64,000 bases of DNA. Source: Daphnia carinata. Its lineage: Eukaryota > Arthropoda > Branchiopoda > Diplostraca > Daphniidae. The stretch is taken from the NCBI RefSeq assembly GCF_022539665.2, contig NC_081338.1:7738446-7802445 (forward strand), read 5' to 3'. A program made the position numbers and the translations under genes. The notes beneath the pieces are model-generated. The model saw nothing but the letters and a program-made list of their open reading frames with translations. It was not told where the DNA came from and ran no database searches. Shown piece after piece: positions 46,360 to 59,800 of the stretch. Positions within the stretch are counted from its first letter, which is position 1; the number at the start of each line of letters is the position of its first letter.

Positions 46360-48854
46360 TTACTCATTCTTCGTGCCTTTATTTTCTTCTTCCTTCTTTT
46401 CACTGTTTTTCAAGTCTTCTTCCATAGGAAGTTTTTCGGCAGATATTGTTTGTGTTGGGTTTGCCCGAAGAGCGACGTTGACCGCGGCAGCTGCAGCATG
46501 AGCTGCGGCTATCTTAGCATGGCCCAGAGCCTTTTCGACTTTTTCTTCCATCTCCAGAATTTCTTCTTTGTTGACCAGATTGAGGATTTCTGTCATTTGT
46601 TTGGGGCTCATCTGAATCTTCTCATCACTCAACAGTTCAATCACCTTTGACAAAAAGAGACATCAACCAATATGAGGGTTATTAATACACATAACGCAGC
46701 TGTGCATACCTTCATGAGATCATCAACTTTGACGACTCCGTCACGATCCTGATCAATCTGAGCAAGAAGCTGGACGATTTGCTGGAGTTTGGCGGAATTT
46801 TCAACAGATTGGAGTCGCCGAATTGATGCAATTAATTCTTCTATGGAGACATTTTCTTCCTCAGTTTCAACCATGTTTTCTTCACCTTCATCCGTCTTGC
46901 GTACTGTTCTTCCTTCTAGGCGATCCACGGTGCCGTCAAGTTTCTGAATCATGCGATTGACCGAACGGAACAAACGTCGGGCTGCCTTTGATTCACGTAA
47001 AACCAATCGCTTTCTTTCTGGAGGCTGTTGGCTAGCCGACACTTCCAAGAAATCTTTCAACTCTTCAATGTCCTCTTGGTATTCAGCCATTTCTTCTTTG
47101 AGCTCTGTCAATTCTTCCTTCTCAATCAAAAGACGCTTCCTCTGAACACCAATACTTTCCAGGGCATTTTCCAAAGCAGCGACATCAGCTGAAGTCAATT
47201 GATCGCTGGCGGCTGACGCTGGTGTCAACACCTTGGCTTTATCTAAACCGAAGAAAAAGGGAAGATTATAATATTATTTATATTTTTAGCACAGTTTGTT
47301 GACGGAAACATCAATACTACATCACTAATCACCTTGAAGGGCGGGGGCCAAATCTGCCAGCATTTCAGAAGCAGAAGGCGGTGTCAGGGCAGCAGCGGCT
47401 GGAACCACTTTTTGAGCGGATTCTTGACGTTCTTCCTCAATCATCGCCTCTTCCAACTTCAAGGCCAAAATACGTGCTTCGTTGTCGATCTTACCACGAC
47501 GTTGACTGATGGCGTCACGGGTCTGAGCAACTACTGATTCCGGCAGCGAGGCGATGGTTACCTTGAGTTGATCAGAAGTAACGTCACTGTCGGGTAGGTA
47601 GAGTGCGCGGGAAAGGAGCAGCAGTGAGGGAGGAACTTTTTCATTTAGACTCAAATCAAGCCACTGAAGTAATTGGGATTTGAGGCGAATTTCGCTAACA
47701 CCGAGTGCTCTCATGCCGCGTGCTCGACAGGCTGATTGCAGTTCGCTGACAGTCAGAGAATCGACTCCTTCTTTCTGAATCACCTTGTCGTCGGCGGCCA
47801 GGCTTCGAAGTCTCATTCTTAGCTGAAAACGGAGTAAGCTGTTCGGACCAATTGTACTAAGCTCAAGTACCCGACACAATGCTCTTAATTGCGGCCGTGT
47901 CAGCGAATCCAGGGTTATCTCGTCTTCGAATAGTTTTGAGAAACGAAGAATTTCTTCGTTGGAAGCCTGTTGGCCTGAGCTGCGTAATTTGGAACAGAAT
48001 TCTGCAAACTCTTTTGCCGTATAACTCTGATGGCCACTACCAACGGCGCGTTTCAAAGCCATTTCATCCAGTGTTTGTTGTAAAAATTTTGCCATTTCTA
48101 GTTTAACCTTTAATTCAGTTTTCATTTTAGCTTCTTTTTCATTGGCTGTTTGGAACGTAGACGGTAGCATGTTGGGGAACAGCTTCAGAAAGATGGGAAG
48201 AGTAAATTCCATGAAGGGAATGATGATGAAGACAGAGAATGGCACAAGACGAAAGACATCGGCCGAAGTCTTAACCAGTTGTTTTTTCTCTCTCCTGGTC
48301 AACATTTCCCCTTTCAGCACACGCCAAAGAAGATTCCATGAAATCTTGATATCTATAAATAACAGACGAAAACCATGATAATAGTGTTTGAGCTCATCCA
48401 TAATCCTTTTTCCTAGAGATGGTTTCGCAACAACAGGTGTTACAGATGGTTGTATGGCAGCCGATTTCTTTTGCTCTTTTTTCAGATCTTCTTTGAAGGC
48501 CAGAACTGATTCTTCAACTTTTGAAGAAGGTTTGAGTGGGTCGTTATCAAAATGAAAACTGGTTGTTCGTAGGCTACGACATTGCACAGTCAAGAACTCA
48601 GACTTGGCATACTGAGATACAGAGAAGACATTCTTATTTTCACTGAAGGAGAAGGCTGCCCTATGAGCAACAGTGTTGTAGGAGAGTTTAACTCGTAGAT
48701 TTTGTCCAACTGCATGATGAATAAAAGGAAATCCATTGGATGTGGCCTATTAAAATATTTTAAGTTTTATTTTTACATTTCAAAATAACTCATCTAAAAC
48801 GATTACTGGTACTTGAACGCCTCGAACGAATCGGGATGCACTCAGAATGAGCAT
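46360..48854 (-). CDS. LETM1: LETM1, mitochondrial inner-membrane cation/proton exchanger
   Basis: Four exons on the minus strand: 48813-48854, 47333-48746, 46710-47242 and 46360-46644; 757 residues (human about 739). The 14-residue first exon, MLILSASRFVRGVQ, is basic and fits a mitochondrial presequence; it was chosen because it alone joins exon 2 in phase. The single membrane segment is near residues 175-200 (RLVPFSVFIIIPFMEFTLPI), followed by the LETM/ribosome-binding-like domain (LRALCRVLELSTIGPNSLLR, ELQSACRARGMRALGVSE). A coiled coil and an EF-hand (DQDRDGVVKVDDL, at the end of exon 3) precede an Ala/Lys/Glu-rich tail. It mediates K+/H+ or Ca2+/H+ exchange and keeps mitochondrial volume. 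Intact. Confidence 0.96.
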
Positions 48855-51800
48855 TCCAACTTTTATGAGTTTATTACTAACTTTTAACCGAAATCATTAA
48901 AAAACTGACTCAAATTCGCTTACAGAAGTTGCTCAACATATAATTTCATCATCAGGGTCGTCTGCTTGGTTACAGCAGCGACAAATGGTTCAAACCAGCG
49001 TTGCCGCTTCGTGAATTACTATGAAAACGAACTGGGGTAGGCTGATACGGATACGGTATGGTAATAAACAAGTGCAGCAAAAGACCAGAGTCACAGCGTG
49101 CAGCAACCAGGTTTCTATGACTCTGAAAAGACTGATAAAAAATTATCTGGGAAAGATACTTATCATCCCAAGGCAAATAGACTACATAAAGGTCTGCGTG
49201 TACCAATCGTGACTAGTGCGCAAAAAACTGTGATAAACTAAGGTTAATTTGCAATTGAAATGAATATTCTTTCAACTAGGTAATGTTAATTACTTTGAAC
49301 ATTATTGGAGACCATTGAAGACCATATTTCAAAAAATGTTATTGACTGCAATACGATATTTTCAACAGTTGTTTATAGTGTTCTTCTCCCTTTCCAGCGT
49401 TGTATTGTCGTTCATCTCTAATTCTTCTAAAGCTGGTTAAAGTTCGACTTAAAATTTATGTTCGATGTTCAATTTCTCAGCAACTAGAATAAAACCGCCT
49501 TTTCATTTCACCACAGTGTGTAGCCCTGCTGTACTGAGTGCAACCTTGTAGGAGCTTTGGATCACGGTAAATATTGTAACAAAATTAAGAAACGTTAGTC
49601 TTATGACCAAGAAATAAAAAGTTAAAGATAGAAATAAAAGTCATTTCAGTGTCTCCCTAAACTCATGGGAGTAGTCTATCTATAGTTGAACATCCGGAAA
49701 TGAAAATGGATCTCGAGAATGATGCAAGATCGTCGTCGATCTTGCATCAGTGGATCGTGGGTTTTGCGTTGGTATTGGAGAGGTGATAAAAAGTTAGGAC
49801 ATAGAGTTTTGAGAGGCAGAAGAAAAAGAGCGATCGAGAGAGAGTGGATATTGTTTTGGTCCGTTTGTCTATAGTGTAGGGACGACCCGTGTTCCGTCTA
49901 TGTTGGCAGTGTCTATGCGAAAAGTTGGAGAGTTTTTCTTAGTAACCTTTCCTTCTTTTAGTAAGTGTAGGGGCCCGGTGGCCTGACGTGTTACACCTTG
50001 GATCTGTGTGTGATTAATCTCAGACCGAAGTGTAATTATTGAGTCTATCCGGAGGCCTAGAATACGTCAATCTCCGTTACAAACAACGAAAAGATCCCTG
50101 GCGTATTGTGTGCTTGTGTTCAAGTTAACCGTAACAATATGTTTCATCAAGTTAAAATCCAAATCGCTCCAAAAAACTAAATAATTCAATCAAACTATGT
50201 TGCCCTATAACTGTGTCACCGATTGCTAGCTAAAGGATAATGCCGGAGCCGAGTGCAAGATTCAACATTTCTATCATTTTACTTCTCGGAGTGATGGCCA
50301 CATAACCATGCCCTGGTGATTGTGGCCCTTTAGCTGGTGCAGCTTGCATGAAAACGTGCTTTGAGGCGGCGGCTTGTGCTTGTGTATATACTGCTGGTTT
50401 AGGACCTGTCGGTTGGTTTGGGTGTGCAGGAATAGCAGCTGCATGCTCGGCTGTTTGTGCGTCTGCATTTGCCGCTCCAAACATGTTCGTAAATTCATGT
50501 TCGCATGTTTGGTATAAATATTTGCTCTAATTTGTGATGAACCACCATTTATTGTAACGTGAGGGCTGTGTGCCGAAAAAGTCCTATGAGGATATACTGT
50601 GTTTACGTGACAAGTGAATCTTTTCAAATACATAAGATGAATAAGTTCGTGTGTTACCCAACGATGCGTGTATGCTTTTGTCTTCGCAAACTACGCCCAT
50701 GTGCCACCTCGATCTTTACCTGATGAGGGATCGCATAGATGTATTTGAAAAACTTTCACTACATGGAACGCCAAATTTCTCCACTTTTTCAGCACCAGAT
50801 CCACTTTAGATAACACCATTTATTTCTTTACCGTATATATACTACTAACGCCATCTAGCGGCAAGTTTCAAATCATTAGAAAATTCCGCCCACTGCTGGA
50901 GGAGTATCAATTCTCATTTGAATTTAAGAGATGTATTATCGTATTTTTGGAAGTAACGTTGAAACATGTTTGGCAGTGTGTACACTTCCCAACACGTTGG
51001 TTGGGACTCAACTCTACAATTTCGTTTTCAATCGTTAGCTTTATACTTCTTCATGGCAGTTTCTAAAAAGAGCCACATACTTAAATATAGAACCGTTTGC
51101 CTTCATTTTTTAAAATGAATAAAACATCTAATTTTGCCTTGCCCTAGTTCTTGCTAATTTTTGGACGCACACGAAATTATACGGTTGAGTATTTGCTTTT
51201 CGAATAAGAATATCGAAAACAATCGAAACCTGATGAATCTAGTCTTATTTTTTTTTTCACCCCTTAACTACCCAATATTACGCCACTGCCGTACTACAAA
51301 AATTCCGACTGGAAATGTAATAACAAAACAAATTTGCATCTCCTTCTTTTTTCTTCCTTTTTTTTTTTGTTTTTTTATGGTTTCTTTTTTTGTTTTTTAT
51401 CCTGCCAAACCACATTCTCATTGAGACAAACAATCAAGTTGTTCCCACCCAATTTCTCGAATATCAAGTTAGTACAGTCCCCCTGCAAATCAAACTTCCC
51501 ACTTATTTGCTAGGAACGAAATCGAAATCGAACTTCAATTCAATGTAGTCATATATACTCTTATGTCTCCGCAGTCTAGCCGTAGATTACCCTAATTGGA
51601 GTTCTTCAGTTATTTTAGTCTATTTATCTTATTATTTATTCTACTCCGTTCTTGAAATGGACCGCTCGAATCGCTTCACTGTCATTTTATTTCGTGAACT
51701 AGTTCGCCTTGAGCACGTTGGCAAACGAAAGAGTTCTAACCTTCTGATACCGACAGACTATCGACTCAGTTGAAGGCGGTGCGTGTGTCGCAAGGTAAAT

Positions 51801-53760
51801 ACCGTTACACAATATGAGAAACAGACTGAGACCCTTCTTCGAAATGCTGTACTGTTGATTCGATCGGTTTCGATGTTCCTTGCGTTACCTATTTGAGCTT
51901 GAAGCTTCAAGCTCGGTAAAGTCCTGTTCAAGCGTGTACAGGAGTTTTTTTGTTAGAACTGCTTTGTGCGATTGAAGTCCAGGAAGTAAATTTGCTCAGA
52001 ATGCATTGCCCTCAGTAAAGCTACGCAGGCGTGCATTGCATACTCGAACACATTCTCGTGATGGCTTTTTCTTCAATTTGCATACAAATCGAGAGGGTCA
52101 TAAACATTCACGAATTTTTGCCTTTTTTTAAACACAAAATGTTTTTTTTTTATCGCTGCTGTGCATATTTGGCGTTACGGCATATGGCGGAATTTGCAGC
52201 TTAGCCATCTGTCACAGGTTAATCGGAGCACAGACACTGCTGTGTTAATACAACGATGCAATTCCCCTATGGCAAGTAATAACAAATTTTTTTCCCTTTA
52301 AAAAGTCATCATGATGATCATGATGATTACAAAAATTTATACAAAAAAAAAAAAAAACGACTTCCGAGTTGAAATAAATATAATATAATAACGTAATAAC
52401 TAAGCTATCTGAGAGTATGAAGAATGTGTAGGAAAACGAAAGAAATGCAGCCAAGTAATAACTAATAAGTAAACCCACGAGACTCGTTAACTTTCCATAA
52501 GCCGCCATTCAAAAAGCAGTACCGAGTTTGCATACAACAAGAAATGTTTACTTAAATCTAACTGGCAACGTTGCACATGCTCTATAGCACAAAGCCAGGC
52601 CGTACCTTACACTTCTATTGAAATAAGCCCCGCCCACTTTCAACCGTGCACCTAAAACAATACACTATTGCGTCATATAATACACGAATTAAATGCATTA
52701 TTTCAAATTAATGAGAAAAAGAGTTATTTCATATTGACAAAATTTATGCGAAGCATACATTTCATTATTTATTTTTTTGATATATGGTTTCAGATAATTA
52801 TGAAAGCAAGAAAATCGATGAATATCTGCATTTCTAGCAGCAGCCGTTTTTGAGCTGAATACTTCCGTATAAAAGGGATGCCATTCACACTCTAGGTTGG
52901 GGTGGCCAGGGAATACCGGCCACGACCTAGGTGGATACCACGCGTCGCAATAAGATTCCGCGTGGTTGATCCCTTCATTACCCGTGACGTGGGCCGAATG
53001 TCCAGTGATTGACATGTCGGTACTACCTGCTTCAGGTAATCCGCCTAGGTTTATTTTTAATAAGGACATCTGGTCTGCGTTTTGAATCATACTGAGACAG
53101 AAAAAAATTTAACCAGTTAAAATTAGCTCATTTTTACTTGCTTCATTATTACACTTTTGAAACGTGAATGTAAGTTTCGAACCCTCACTATAAAAGCTGA
53201 AAGTAAAACGCCATTTTACATTTCGTTTATTAAATCACGACCACTGAACACCACAAGGTGCTGCCCTCGGCACACAAGTGTCTCATTACACATCCCATTT
53301 CAATGACTATTTTTTTCACGTCACGCGACCGCTCATTTCATGTGGCGATTGATCAAGAACATCGTCGGGTGGTTGTCCGAAAAATGAAATCTCGTAAAGA
53401 AACCTGATTGCCTAATAGGACTACGACGTGCGCACAATTTATCCAGCCCACAAAAAAAAATGACAGGCGCATTTCAATCTTGCAGAATGATACAATTTAT
53501 TATAACATTGAGTAGAGCGAAAATGCATAATCCCGTAACGGTCCTTGACTTGAGTTCTAGCAATGAAAGTATAGTGAATGAATTCAAATCAATTACTGCT
53601 CATGGCGCATTCATCATCATTTGCGAAACACACTCGTCGTTGTTCTCGAATTCGGTGAGGGATTACGTTAGTTACCCAACGTTATTGTTGGAAATTTTTT
53701 CCTTGTGACGTGTACCACGAAGGCGTCTATTACAAATAAGGGCGAGAAAATAATGTCTAA
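48855..53760. other. intergenic, no firm gene
   Basis: The left end holds the LETM1 promoter. A 12-bp-stem hairpin lies at 49721-49748. Minus-strand frames at 50230-50484 (Ala/Pro/Gln-rich) and 52698-53090, and a plus frame at 53460-53708, are open but not identifiable. The rest is AT-rich with nothing recognised. Confidence 0.45.
49721..49748. repeat. 28-bp hairpin, 12-bp perfect stem
   Basis: GATGCAAGATCG, a four-base TCGT loop and CGATCTTGCATC form a perfect inverted repeat. It has no neighbouring gene that explains it. Confidence 0.8.
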
Positions 53761-54978
53761 CTAGCGTTGCGTAACACAAAGAGCGACTCGGGTACAAAAG
53801 AAATGTTTCATCCTGGTCCCATTTTTGGGGCACTCGGTGTCGTCTCTTTTGCCTTTTGGCTTTCCCGGTTGTTCTTTTTCTTTTTTTTTTTTTTTTTTAT
53901 CTGTGGCTTGTGGGTCGTTTGTTTGCTTTTGCTTCGAGGCAATGTGAATCAGTGTGAAATGGGCACTTGCGTGACAGGAAAAGATCGTCAATGGAGTTGG
54001 CAAAGTATAATGTGATACCTTTGCACGGAAGACGGCGCTCCACGGCCCGTAACTATGGTGTTACCGATCGGGATTGCTACGACGTTTACATCGTTTGTCT
54101 TTCCTAATTCTGTACTCTCAAAAGTATAAAGGGAACTATCTTACATAATAAAACGACATAAATCTATTGCCTTCCATTTAAGTTCGAAATTCCTTATACG
54201 ATACAAAGTTATACAGACAAGATGATCAAATTCGCCATCAGTTTTGCCTGTGCTTATTACAATGTGCTCGGCAGTTTTCGATTAGAAATAAGTAGAGGAC
54301 GTAGTGAGTCGAACCACCGTTGTCCAGGTAACGCTCGTCAAACCGTCAATGGCACAACCGTACCATCAAAGTTGACAAGGAACTCAACAAGTAGTAACAT
54401 CTCAATAATAAATCCAGTGCCGTTATGTGCGAACAGCACGGGCCGATGTCCGTGCCGACACCGTCACACCGGTGGTCAAGTTCCGTGTATACGGTAAGTT
54501 ATTGCCTACAGTATAAAAAAATACGTAGAGTGTTTTATTTTTTGTTCCATGCGGTTATTTGTCTTGCCTATACACATCCGTGCCCAACATGAAGTCCGTC
54601 ACTGGTGAATGCGATACACTCACACCTGGCGTTATTGTTCTCGGTTTTGTATTCGTTACAATGCCAAGCTGACAGGTAGAAAACAATCTCAACGCGCAAT
54701 CTTCCCATTGATGACGAACATAAAGAGCGAAAATAGAGGAAAACAATAACACAACAACATTCACATAGAGAAAGTGTTTTCGTCCGCATGTTTTTTATAC
54801 ACCGTATGATAATTGAATTTTTAAAAAATGCTTAACGTTAAACCAACGCAAAAAAACAAAAAAAAACAAAAAATGTAATAAACCCATCAGACAAAATTGA
54901 TTGAAACGGTATATGGAACCGGATAGGTAGTCCAATATTACATATAACAGTTCCATGAAATCAGAAACCAAAACTTTC

Positions 54979-55003
54979 TGTGTGTGTGTGTGTGTGTGTG
55001 TGT
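54979..55003 (+). repeat. (TG)n microsatellite
   Basis: About twelve perfect TG units in a row. Confidence 0.9.
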
Positions 55004-56294
55004 TTGACTCTCGTCCAGGCCGATAACCGTTATAAATGAGAAACCACTGACCTGGTTTGCTAGAGGGTTGCAAACACGATATCCCTCGAGTGCACACTCA
55101 TCGAGTAGAGTATCATTTTCCCCTTTGGTGATGACTGACGGAGATACCCACACGGCCATTGTACATTTACCGCTAATCTTTGGTTGAATGTACTGTACCT
55201 TTATTTCGCCACTGTGCCCTGGCCGTCTCTCCTGTTATTGTGTCGATCAGGGCCAAACACACACATCCCTCTCTTCTTCGCTCCTTTTGTTTTACAGGTT
55301 CAAATAATATTAAGGGGAGATTATCTTTCTAGAAAGTAATCATGGCTTCTTCTTCTCCTGGTAAATTGGCATGGCCAAAAACACTGTAAAAGAGAATGGC
55401 CGAGTGTGTACAGAAAAAAAAATTGCTCTGTGATCAGAAGCCGAACATGGGCAAAAAAAAAAATAATAAAAAAAATGCGCACATTCAAAGAAGAAGAAGA
55501 AAACAACCGACTCGATTATTATCATAGCAGATGGATGCAAATTGCTGTAGCTGGGCTGCGCAAATGAATAGCCTTCGCCCCGCGCCCGGCTACGTTGTTA
55601 TTCTCTTGTTTTTTGCTTTCTCTATTGTCCTCGTCATTTCTGGTTTGATTCATCGAGTTTCGCTTGTTTTTCTTGGTGCCTTTTTTTTTTTTAGTAAGGA
55701 CTACGACCGAAAATACAAGTACACAATGTCCGAAAAATGTTATTGCTCATCGAGTACCGGTTGAACTAAATGAATTAAGTCTATTAGATATTTTTATAAA
55801 AATTAGGGATTGAGGCAAACGCTTCGTTTTATTCGATTCCGAACGCGCTGAACTTTGAAAATAGAATTTCCCAACCTGCGTTTTGGCCTTGATGTCGCTA
55901 TTCTACTTCAATGTAAAACTACAAAGTGAAAACGTGGGGGTAGGAAGAGTAGGGGGGGTAGGAAAAAAAAATGAGAAAGTTTTAGGGGAAGAAGGGCCAT
56001 TCCAATGATCCGACCAAGTCCAGTCCGTTTTCATTTTCTTTTTTTTTTTTTTTTTCAAGACGCTGATGATATTTATGGAAATGAAGGTTTTCCCTCACTG
56101 AAAGTTGCAAGGAGATGGGGGAGGTAGGAAAAGATAAGAAAAAAGAAAATGCACGCGACAGATCCTCTATACGTTGCTGTCTGTAATACTTTCATTTCTC
56201 TTCCACCCCCTCGTTTCCCTACTCTTTTCTAATGGTTCCTCCACCATCGATAATGTCCCCCCTTTCCATTCCCCATCGTTGGTTGAAGTAGAGA

Positions 56295-56310
56295 GTCTCT
56301 CTCTCTCTCT
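56295..56310 (+). repeat. (TC)n microsatellite
   Basis: About eight TC units in a pyrimidine-rich stretch. Confidence 0.7.
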
Positions 56311-56822
56311 CACTCTCTAGTATGTGTGCATTATTTCGGTGGGCGATGAAGAGGGATATATATATGTATTTTGTGTGTCTGTATACATACCTTTCGGGTT
56401 GTGTACCTACCTGAAAAACATTCCTACTTGTTTATGGGTTCAACCCCCTCCCTGCCTACTCCTCCCCTGTAAGGTCTCCGCTTCAAATCTCATCGTCTGC
56501 ATTTTTTTTTTTTTTTTTTTTTTTACCTTTTTTGAAACATTTTTTTTAGGGGGGATAAAATGCTAAGGGGAAAGGTTAAGTACTTGGGGGGTTTATCATG
56601 TTGAAAAAAAGAAAAGAAAAGCCTTTCCTTTTTATTTCAGTTGTCTACATCATCTCTTGTGTGAGTCCGTCAGGGGTGAGGCCCTCCGTGGACGGTGTTA
56701 TCGAGGCGCGAAAGCAATTTCCATTTTGCTTTCATCCTGATGCTTTCTAACCTTGAATTCGATGGCGGAAGAGAATGAAGCCGATGGGGGGGCAGTGTCG
56801 TTCAAAGTAGCAGTTTGATTAT

Positions 56823-56856
<34 letters not shown>

Positions 56857-59800
56857 ACAGAGCCTCTTGACCGTCGTATAATTTGGGAAATTCCCTTTCG
56901 ACATAAGATTCCTTAGCTCTGCCTTATTTGCATGGCGGTCCTTTTCTTTTGACATGCGCTTTTTCGAACCGTGTCATTATTACCACTCGCAAGTTTGTTT
57001 CTACTTTCAGAATTAAAAAAAAAAAAGAAAAAGGCCATACAGTCTGTCGGTTTGGCTTCTTCTTCAGTAGGAAAACTTTCTTTACGATTCTTATGAATAA
57101 TTCATTTACAGTTATTGGAGAATCTTAAAATAAAAAAATTAAAAAAAACAGCCAAACAGATGAAACGTAAAAAATATAACTATATAAAAAGATGGAGAAA
57201 AGCAATTAACTATTGTAAAGTTGACCGTGTTTGGTCTACACATAACGGTCCAGCGCTCGGCCATCAGCCACAAAACAGAGTGGACGGCATTCACCGGACA
57301 AAGGTCATGCGTACGGTTCTCTCTCTCTGTGTGTAAAATAAAAAAAAAAGAAAAGGATGGAATTACTGAATGACGAAACGTCGACTGCGGTCGGGCGGAA
57401 GTCGACCTATATAGCTCTCAGATTCATGTATTTTTGGTAACGTGTTTCTTTCACGGTTTTTTTTTTTTTTTCTTTCTTCTTCTTCTATTGCGTGGGCCAT
57501 CATTAACGAACTCGGATCAGCCCTTTTTCGTTAGGTCCGAGTGGTTTTCTTTTTTTTTTTTTCTGTGGCTTTTTTTTTTTTTTTTTCTCTTTTCTTTCCC
57601 GATTCCCGCTATAGACGTCGGTTGTTTCTGTGCGGTACGGTGAACTGTTTTTATTGTGTTTGTTGTCATCCGCTCGCCAATTCAAAAAAGTCGGCTGGCA
57701 GACACTCAAACCCACCACTTCACGATTATACCGCTAACGTCTTTGAATAAATGCACACAAAGCTTTTCTATGGCTGCAATGATATTATTTATATTTTTTC
57801 TCATTCTTCGATTTTTTTTTTTTTTTACCGGAATGAAAAAAAAAAAAAAAAGACGGAAGCGGATATTCGTTTTAGATTGAAACGCGAATATACAAAACAA
57901 AACAAACAAAAAAAAATGGAGCGAATAATACGTGTAATTATTCGGACTGCAATCACGGGCAAACAAGAACTGCACAAATTCGGTTGAACTCTGCTGTATC
58001 TTTTTTTAAAATTTCTTTTTGAAGCCTTAGTAGCACATGAACGGCCTTATAGTACTTTTGATATGACTATGTATATACGTTTTACCGTTAAATCTAGCGA
58101 GAGGACGACAGGGCACACTCCAATTTACACAGCGAGTTGAAAGGGTTTCTGGAACTAGGCAGAAGTACGTGTGTGTGTGTACACCTTGCCTTACTTTTTT
58201 CTTTTTTTTTCTTTTTATGAATCTCCCACGAGGGATATGGGAATCGTTTTTGGAATCAAAACAAATTGCCAAAAAAATCGACTAAGGATAAGCCGCTGGG
58301 TCGCACTCATTCCATCCTTCCAATGTGTCTCAGTGGGTACAACTGAGAGAAAGGTCACCGCCCTTCTTCTTCGTCACCTACTACCCATTTCCGAATTTTC
58401 TGTTCAATTCCACATTAAAAAAAAAAATAATAATAAAATTCCAGTTGCCACAAGTTCGATTGGCGCCGTTGATTTTTTTTTTTTTTTTTTTTGCTTTCAA
58501 ATCAAACGGAGAAAGTCCTGCCGGGCAAGTCCGGTTCCAATTTCTTTGAACTTCTATAGCGCCATCAGATGATACGGTGTGGGTATTTCAAGGAAAAAGG
58601 CCTACGTGTAAAAGATGACAAGTTTTTTTCTTCCTTTTCATTTGTTGGAAAGAGATGAAGGTGGGCAACATCACGATTGAGTAAATCAAGGTAAACTTAA
58701 CGGGGCACACGATGGCCATCAAAAACCGTTGGGAAGCCCTTGCAAGTTCGTCATCAGCATTCTCAGGAGTGTCTGATCACGTCAGCCTGTCCGGAAGAAG
58801 CGAATAGCAGAGGAAAGATGGAGAGGAGGAAGCGCAATGTGTTGGGACTCGGTCTTCCTTTGCACGTCTACGTGTTGCGCACACGCATAAGGATATTCCC
58901 ACCCTAAGAATGACCTGGCCATTGCACAAGTCATTCCCGGAAATGTTATTCTTTTCAAAGTTCGTTTTGTTCATCATCGCTATACGCTTTTTTCTTTATC
59001 ATTTCAATGTGAATCAATCCCCCCCCCCCTTCTGTTTTTTTTTCTTTCTTTATTTGGAAGTGACGTCACCTGACCTGGAGATCCGTTGCGTATTTTCTTT
59101 GACTCCCGCCGTTCACGGTAACGTCACTTCCCTATTTCGTTTGTTGCAACAACAACAATAAGACGGCAAAGGCAGTACTGCACTAGAATATCAAACCGGT
59201 ACGTATCCCGTTCACTTTGCACAAGATTTAAGAAATAAAAGAAAAAAAAAATTTAAATTTTAATTTTAACAGTCACGTTGATGAACTTCTAGTCACACCC
59301 TTTTATTTTTATTTTATTTTTTTCAATTTCCGTCTTATTTCCAAGGGCGCGGCCGTGAATCAGCCCGCATCAAGGAGTCGTACCCACTTCCCATTTTTTT
59401 TTTTTTTTTCAACTAAAAATGATTGGACGCATTAAAATTTGATGTTGATTGTCTTTATTTTATTATCAGCCCCGCTCTACTCTCCAATACATCTCAGTCA
59501 GGAAATGAAAGAGATTGTTATCAATTTTGAAATAACAAGCAATGCCAATTTCTATCTCGTTTTTTTTTTTTTTACATTCTACTTTCGCCCTTCCCCACCT
59601 CCATTTTTATTTTTATTCTATCAAAGTGGCGAACAAGTTTTTCGATATCTTTCCATCAAATTCTTAAAACTCTTGTTTTTGTTTGTGTAGCCTAACCAAA
59701 CAGCGTAAGTCGTTTGTTTTAGCTCACATTCCTTTTGTTTTCGTGTGCGTGCTGGCCACAGGTGTTTGTTTTTGCAAGCGAGTAGAGGTTGGCATTTCGA

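Noticed and set aside
49651-50136. TGT...ACA-bounded stretch resembling a solo LTR
   Set aside because: No target-site duplication, no second copy in the window and no primer-binding site.
50230-50484. 84-codon Ala/Pro/Gln-rich minus-strand frame
   Set aside because: Composition is low-complexity, the opposite strand is also open, and no splice partner or family was found.
54222-54497. Small plus-strand frame starting MIKFAISFACAYY, 95 bp after a TATA-like box
   Set aside because: The start resembles cuticle-protein signal peptides, but the rest does not match and is probably not translated as read.
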